Notes under the pieces: generated by a model
Database searches by the model: none
The model's input: the letters and a program-made list of their open reading frames with translations, nothing else
Told to the model about the DNA's origin: nothing
Program-made: the position numbers and the translations under genes
Part shown: positions 60,110 to 64,000 of the stretch, one piece after another
How the letters are laid out: every line of letters begins with the position of its first letter
How positions within the stretch are numbered: position 1 is the first letter of the stretch
Assembly: GCF_002021565.1 (NCBI RefSeq)
Contig: NZ_MSZX01000014.1
Span: 91,310 to 155,309, forward strand
Source of the DNA: Paenibacillus selenitireducens
GTDB taxonomy: Bacteria > Bacillota > Bacilli > Paenibacillales > Paenibacillaceae
DNA: 64,000 nt
Reading direction: 5' to 3'

Positions 60110-60781
60110 ATGGAATATATCCGTATTACATCCATTGAAGATCCACTGTTTACCCAAATGCATCAGCTTATGCAATCCATTTTCCCACCGGAAGAGGTGC
60201 TTGCTTTCGATTTATGGCGCGAGCCTTTGCAAGACCCTGACATTCGTGTTTTTGTCGCTGTCCATGAAGGTCAAGTGGTAGGTGCTACTGAATATCGTTA
60301 CGTTCAGCCGCTGAATGTAGCCATGACAGATTTCACTATCATTGGTCAACCCGGTCTAGGGATCGGTCGCTTTTTATACAAACACCGCGAGCGCGATCTA
60401 GATCAGTTAGCTTCTGAAGCAGGTCAAGACATTCTTGGGATGTTCGCTGAGATTTATAATCCTTACCTAGTCGGTGAATTGGAATTCGGCGGTGTTGCGC
60501 CGATGAATCCGATCGTTCGTCGTGAGGTGTTATCCCATATCGGCTACCAACGCTTAGATTTCCCTTATGTTCACCCTTCATGGGGAAATGATGGAGAAGC
60601 CGTTGACGGCTTAGACTTCTCCTTCATGCCAAAGGATGAGGAGCTAACAGAACTGTCAGGACAGCTTATTGTGGATTTCTTGACTTGGTACTATCGCGTA
60701 TTACCGAATAAACCCCAAGCATGGCTTGATATGATTAATACCTTACAACATACACCTACCGTGGCTTTACGCCCGCTATAA
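60110..60781 (+). CDS. GNAT-like acetyltransferase, third gene of the operon
   Basis: 223 residues. EYIRITSIEDPLFTQMHQLM, RVFVAVHEGQVVGATEYRYV, then a motif A-like GQPGLGIGRFLYKHRERDL. AGAGGAG lies about 12 nt before ATG 60110, and its start is 17 nt after the previous stop. Probably the last gene of nitrilase-GNAT-GNAT. The acceptor is unknown. Confidence 0.8.
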   Translation: MEYIRITSIEDPLFTQMHQLMQSIFPPEEVLAFDLWREPLQDPDIRVFVAVHEGQVVGATEYRYVQPLNVAMTDFTIIGQPGLGIGRFLYKHRERDLDQLASEAGQDILGMFAEIYNPYLVGELEFGGVAPMNPIVRREVLSHIGYQRLDFPYVHPSWGNDGEAVDGLDFSFMPKDEELTELSGQLIVDFLTWYYRVLPNKPQAWLDMINTLQHTPTVALRPL

Positions 60782-60796
60782 TTCAAATTATTACAC

Positions 60797-60831
60797 AAAA
60801 AACAGTTGGGCTTAGGCTCAGCTGCTTTTTT
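60797..60831. terminator. Bidirectional terminator between convergent genes
   Basis: CAGTTGGGC (60803-60811) pairs with GCTCAGCTG (60816-60824), with A and T runs on the two sides. It serves the GNAT operon on plus and the HAD gene on minus. Confidence 0.82.
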
Positions 60832-60840
60832 ATTTCCCAT

Positions 60841-61344
60841 TTATTCCGAATAATTATTCGTAGCGCTGTCCCTGGCAAAAAAATCCTTCTCCCAGATAAA
60901 ATCCACGCCTGCATCCTTCGCCGCCGCTTCGTCCTCCGGCCGATCTCCCACATAGACAACGCCTTCGGCAGCAGCTTCAGGATAGTTCGCGATATGATCG
61001 CGGATCATCTGACCAGACGGTTTGCGACGTGCGATGGCTTCCTGCTTACGATAGCGGTAGATTTTAGCTTTAGGATGCCCAAAACTAACTTGAACGGGAG
61101 TGTCATGCGGAAGGTCTAATGCTTCGAGCACGCACTGAATTCTTTGCAGTACTTCCTTCTCTGTCACATGACCGAATGCGACGCCCGCCTGATTCGTCAC
61201 GATCCCAATCACATGACCTTCACTTCGCAGCGCAGTAATCATCTCTTCACGGTGCGGCAATACGGACCACGAATCATAGTCTCGATCCGGATTATCCATG
61301 TATGACGTGATTAATGTTCCATCTAAATCAAAAAGAATAAGCAT
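60841..61344 (-). CDS. HAD-IIIA family phosphatase
   Basis: 167 residues. Motif I ILFDLDGTLITSYMDNPDRD, motif II GIVTNQAGVAFGHVTEKEVL, KPSGQMIRDHIANYPEAAAE, motif IV VVYVGDRPEDEAAAKDAG. This capless pattern is shared with histidinol- and heptose-phosphate phosphatases. Divergent from Ku. Cytoplasmic. Confidence 0.88.
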   Translation of the reverse strand: MLILFDLDGTLITSYMDNPDRDYDSWSVLPHREEMITALRSEGHVIGIVTNQAGVAFGHVTEKEVLQRIQCVLEALDLPHDTPVQVSFGHPKAKIYRYRKQEAIARRKPSGQMIRDHIANYPEAAAEGVVYVGDRPEDEAAAKDAGVDFIWEKDFFARDSATNNYSE

Positions 61345-61462
61345 CGTTCATTCCTTCCCCCCGTTTTACTTCTTTATTCCAACGCGGTAAAATTCCCGCT
61401 TCAAGTCCATACTAACAACCGACAAGCTTGTACGCAATTCGTTCAAGGAGGTTGATGATAAC

Positions 61463-62323
61463 ATGCATACAGTATGGAAAGGTGCCATAAGCTTTGGCCT
61501 TGTGAACGTCCCTGTGAAGATGTTCTCAGCCACGGAAGACAAGGATATCTCGATGAAATACATTCATAAGAAGTGCAATACGCCCTTATCCTATGTTAGA
61601 AAATGCAAAACATGCGATGCTGAAGTCGAATGGGAAGATATTACTCGGGGATATGAGTACGAGCCGGGTAAATTTGTTGTGTTTGAGAAGGAAGAACTTG
61701 AGAAGCTGTCAGGTGAAATTACCAAAGAAATCAAAATCCTTGATTTCGTGCATCTCAACGATATCGACCCCATTTATTTTCAGAAAACGTACTATTTATC
61801 GCCGATTGAGACAGGTGCGCATGCCTACAACTTGCTGCTTGAATCCATGAAACAATCCGAAAAAATCGGGATATCTCAGGTATCCATCCGTTCTAAAAGC
61901 AGTCTTGCCGCGATTCGCGTGATTGATAACTGCATTGCCATGGAGACGATCTTCTATCCCGATGAGATTCGTCCCGTAAGCCAAGTTCCCAACTTACCAC
62001 AGTCGCCTTTTAGCGTGGATGAGAAAGAATTAACGATGGCCAAAATGCTCATCGACCAGCTCACGACACCTTTCGAACCCGAGAAATATAAAGATACGTA
62101 CCGCACTGCGTTACTTGAGGCCATCGAGCATAAGATCGCAGGAGAGGAAATCAATGTCGCGCCGGCGGCGCAGAAGACGAATGTTATCGACCTCATGTCC
62201 GCATTGCAAGCAAGCTTAGACGTGGTCAAACCGATCGTCGCCGCTGACAGTGGTACGAAGCCGACCAAGCCAACAACACCGAAACCTCGCGGTCGTAAAA
62301 AAGCCAAAGAAACAGCTTCCTAA
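61463..62323 (+). CDS. ku: Non-homologous end-joining protein Ku
   Basis: 286 residues. MHTVWKGAISFGLVNVPVKM is the conserved start of bacterial Ku, and KCNTPLSYVRKCKTCDAEVE, GKFVVFEKEELEKL and YYLSPIETGAHAYNLLLESM follow. The basic C-terminal tail (KPTTPKPRGRKKAKETAS) is characteristic. It forms a dimer that loads on double-strand ends and recruits LigD, which is not in this window. Strong AAGGAGG site 11 nt before ATG. Confidence 0.95.
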   Translation: MHTVWKGAISFGLVNVPVKMFSATEDKDISMKYIHKKCNTPLSYVRKCKTCDAEVEWEDITRGYEYEPGKFVVFEKEELEKLSGEITKEIKILDFVHLNDIDPIYFQKTYYLSPIETGAHAYNLLLESMKQSEKIGISQVSIRSKSSLAAIRVIDNCIAMETIFYPDEIRPVSQVPNLPQSPFSVDEKELTMAKMLIDQLTTPFEPEKYKDTYRTALLEAIEHKIAGEEINVAPAAQKTNVIDLMSALQASLDVVKPIVAADSGTKPTKPTTPKPRGRKKAKETAS

Positions 62324-62410
62324 CAGGCTTAAGTACAAGGTAAATCAAGGGGCTGTTCATCAGCTCCTTGAATTTATGATAAAGAATTCGTTTTTTTATG
62401 TGCATATGAG

Positions 62411-62443
62411 AAAAACCGTCAAGGATAATCACTCGACGGTTCT
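62411..62443 (+). terminator. Terminator of the Ku gene
   Basis: AACCGTC (62414-62420) pairs with GACGGTT (62435-62441), followed by CTTTATT. Modest 7-bp stem. Confidence 0.65.
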
Positions 62444-62527
62444 TTATTGTGTAAACCTATACGTTGGTCGATAGGAGAGGTGAGTTGGTGTTTCAAATCA
62501 ACTGTTGTAGAAATCTGGGAGCAAATG

Positions 62528-62700
62528 CGGACATGAGAGACCTTATTCTTTGCTATACTCACAGATTAGCGGCTTTTGTGGACACAGGAGCCCTTATTCT
62601 ATACTAATAATGAGTATATACCCTATTTATAGGAGAATAAGGGCTCCTGTGTCCGTTCAACCAGCATTTTGAATGCTTTTTGCATAAATAAGGGCTCCTG
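62528..62700. repeat. Four copies of a short repeat, two as a perfect inverted pair
   Basis: GGACACAGGAGCCCTTATTC (62580 on) is the exact inverse of the copy ending at 62654, 21 bp apart in identity. A degenerate copy is at 62528, and AATAAGGGCTCCTG (62687-62700) is a fourth, cut by the insertion sequence at 62701. Confidence 0.75.
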
Positions 62701-62777
62701 TGCAACTAGAATAAAAAGTGGACACGACGTTAAGGAACAAAAGATAATAAACTTAACGAAAGAAGAGGTGTCCAATT

Positions 62778-63095
62778 GTGGGGGAACAACGGCAAAGGTA
62801 TAACGAAGAATTTAAAATGCAAACAGTGAAATACATTCAAGAGCAAACGAAGTCTCTATCCGAAATATGTGATGAACTTAGCATTCCGAAAAGCACCGTA
62901 CACCAATGGATCGCGCAATATCGGCAATTCGATCAGGAAGCGGTCAATCATCCGGAGAAGATTAAACAACTCGAGCAAGTGCTAAAGAACAATGAGGAGG
63001 AGAACCGCCGTAAAGAGCGTGAAATTAATGAATTAAAAGAAGAGTTAGCCATTCTAAAAAAGGCGCTGCACATCTTCAGCAAAGAAAAGAACTAA
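62778..63095 (+). CDS. IS3 transposase OrfA
   Basis: 105 residues. HTH of IS150 type: QRYNEEFKMQTVKYIQEQTK, SLSEICDELSIPKSTVHQWI, then a leucine-zipper-like helix (KQLEQVLKNNEEENRRKERE). A slippery A-AAA-AAG (63056-63062) inside codes for a -1 shift into OrfB, making the fused transposase. Start GTG 62778 with AAGAGG upstream. Confidence 0.93.
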   Translation: MGEQRQRYNEEFKMQTVKYIQEQTKSLSEICDELSIPKSTVHQWIAQYRQFDQEAVNHPEKIKQLEQVLKNNEEENRRKEREINELKEELAILKKALHIFSKEKN

Positions 63096-63133
63096 GATTT
63101 CAATTTATTGAAGATCATCTCTCCGAGTTTCGC

Positions 63134-63970
63134 GTGGAGAAGATGTGCAGCGTACTACGCGTATCCAGGAGTGGTTATTACAAATGGCGTACGGCAGCGC
63201 CTTCTGAGCAGCTCCAACGAAAGGAGAAGCTCAAAAAGCGTATTATTTGGCACTTCCATGACTCCGAAGAACGCTATGGAAGCCCAAGAATTCATCGGGA
63301 TCTTAAGAAGGAAGGCTGGACCGTATCGGAACGAACGGTTGGCCTCATTATGCGCGAAGAAGGGCTTCGTTCCTGTATGTCACGTAAATTCAGAATAAGC
63401 ACGACAGATTCCAAACACGAACTACCTATCGCACCCAATGAGCTGCAACAAGATTTTTCAGCAACTAAGCCGAATGAAAAATGGGTGGCGGACATCACTT
63501 ACATTCCTTGTCGCCAAGGAAAGCTGTATCTAGCCAGTATCTTGGATCTGTACACGAAACAGATCGTAGGATGGAAATTGGGCGACTATATGACAACAGA
63601 TTTGGTTTTGGATGCGCTGAAGCAAGCCCATACAGCGAAAAGACCGGGAAAGGGACTAATCCACCACTCTGATCGCGGTTCGCAGTATGCGTCAAAAGAT
63701 TACCGTGAACAACTTAAAAAGTACGATATGAAACCCAGTATGAGTCGGAAAGGAAACTGCTACGATAACGCTTGTATTGAGGCGTTTCACAGCATTTTGA
63801 AGCGCGAGTTGATCTACTGCAAACCAAAGTTTAAAACCAAGCAAGAAGCGCAAGAGAAACTATATCGATACTTAGAATTCTTTTATAACCGGAAACGCTC
63901 CAATAGCACGCTGGGATACATGTCGCCGGTTCGCTTCGAGCAGCTCTATTATGAGCGAAATTCAGCTTAA
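63134..63970 (+). CDS. IS3 transposase OrfB (DDE domain)
   Basis: 278 residues. DDE catalytic acids lie in KWVADITYIPCRQGKLYLAS (D), LIHHSDRGSQYASKDY (D) and RKGNCYDNACIEAFHSILKR (E). After the -1 shift the frame is open from the slippery site (KKGAAHLQQRKELRFQFIED and on), so the active OrfAB protein can be made. Apparently intact. Confidence 0.93.
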   Translation: MEKMCSVLRVSRSGYYKWRTAAPSEQLQRKEKLKKRIIWHFHDSEERYGSPRIHRDLKKEGWTVSERTVGLIMREEGLRSCMSRKFRISTTDSKHELPIAPNELQQDFSATKPNEKWVADITYIPCRQGKLYLASILDLYTKQIVGWKLGDYMTTDLVLDALKQAHTAKRPGKGLIHHSDRGSQYASKDYREQLKKYDMKPSMSRKGNCYDNACIEAFHSILKRELIYCKPKFKTKQEAQEKLYRYLEFFYNRKRSNSTLGYMSPVRFEQLYYERNSA

Positions 63971-64000
63971 TTTTGTGTCCACTTTATTGACAGAAGAGCA

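Larger units (their letters stand above)
62324..62700. other. Spacer behind Ku with terminator and repeats
   Basis: No gene. Holds the terminator at 62411 and a family of short repeats (62528, 62580, 62634, 62687). Confidence 0.6.
62701..64000 (+). mobile_element. IS3-family insertion sequence (IS150-like)
   Basis: About 1.3 kb reaching the window edge. Left end TGCAACTAGAATAAAAAGTG and right end (inverted) TGCTCTTCTGTCAATAAAGT share AATAAA and GTGGACAC, and the ends are TG and CA. It encodes orfA and orfB joined by a slippery site. Both frames and ends look intact. Target duplication cannot be judged because the right flank is outside. Confidence 0.9.

Noticed and set aside
1..64000. Prophage, conjugative element or biosynthetic cluster
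   Set aside because: No integrase, terminase, capsid, relaxase, NRPS or PKS gene is seen; the families present do not form such a set.

Overview
The window looks like chromosome from a Paenibacillus-like member of the Bacillales. This is inference from strong AGGAGG-type ribosome binding sites, many TTG and GTG starts, Rho-independent terminators behind most genes, a YfiT/BstA-type DinB protein, a GerA spore-germination remnant and a bacterial Ku. I see no rRNA, tRNA, CRISPR array, prophage module or replication origin.

From 1 to about 56.8 kb almost every gene is on the minus strand. Most are single genes or pairs of 100-300 codons, many with their own terminator. The content is strikingly repetitive by family: about a dozen GNAT acetyltransferases, eight Nudix hydrolases, four DinB/YfiT proteins, four APH-type kinases, three VOC proteins, three HD hydrolases, three HAD phosphatases (one of them in the right-hand block), three small P-loop kinases, plus methyltransferases, an FMN reductase, an esterase, a cupin and drug exporters. 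I read it as an accessory region specialised in chemically modifying or detoxifying small molecules and damaged nucleotides. It is littered with decayed copies: GNAT remnants (402, 52386), a truncated VanW (18699), a DJ-1/PfpI gene with its centre deleted (22517), a duplicated fragment (37745), a secreted-protein remnant (51589), a TnpB start (49332) and a GerA tail (56073).

Three intergenic elements (45509, 54102, 54791) share a box CATATAACGTTGTT and a branched, imperfectly palindromic fold whose stems differ in sequence but still pair, including one extra unpaired base at the same place. Two lie directly 3' of single genes, and a GNAT gene is bracketed by two of them. This resembles the attC-plus-gene logic of integron cassettes, though no integrase gene is present, and it is my main candidate for something undescribed. 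A decayed type I toxin gene with a convergent antisense RNA promoter lies at 55027-55216.

Self-contained units are: a 14-segment MFS exporter divergent from a TetR gene with a nested operator (6149-8549); a PhyH dioxygenase fused to HEAT repeats and divergent from an AraC regulator (31830-34406); two paralogous P-loop kinases flanking an RCC1-repeat protein (36241-38524); and a secreted protein beside an FAD oxidoreductase (49457-51512).

From 56.8 kb to the end most genes are on the plus strand and look like ordinary chromosome: an MFS exporter, a nitrilase-GNAT-GNAT operon, a convergent HAD phosphatase and Ku for end joining. The last 1.3 kb is an apparently intact IS3-family insertion sequence whose left end interrupts a small intergenic repeat.
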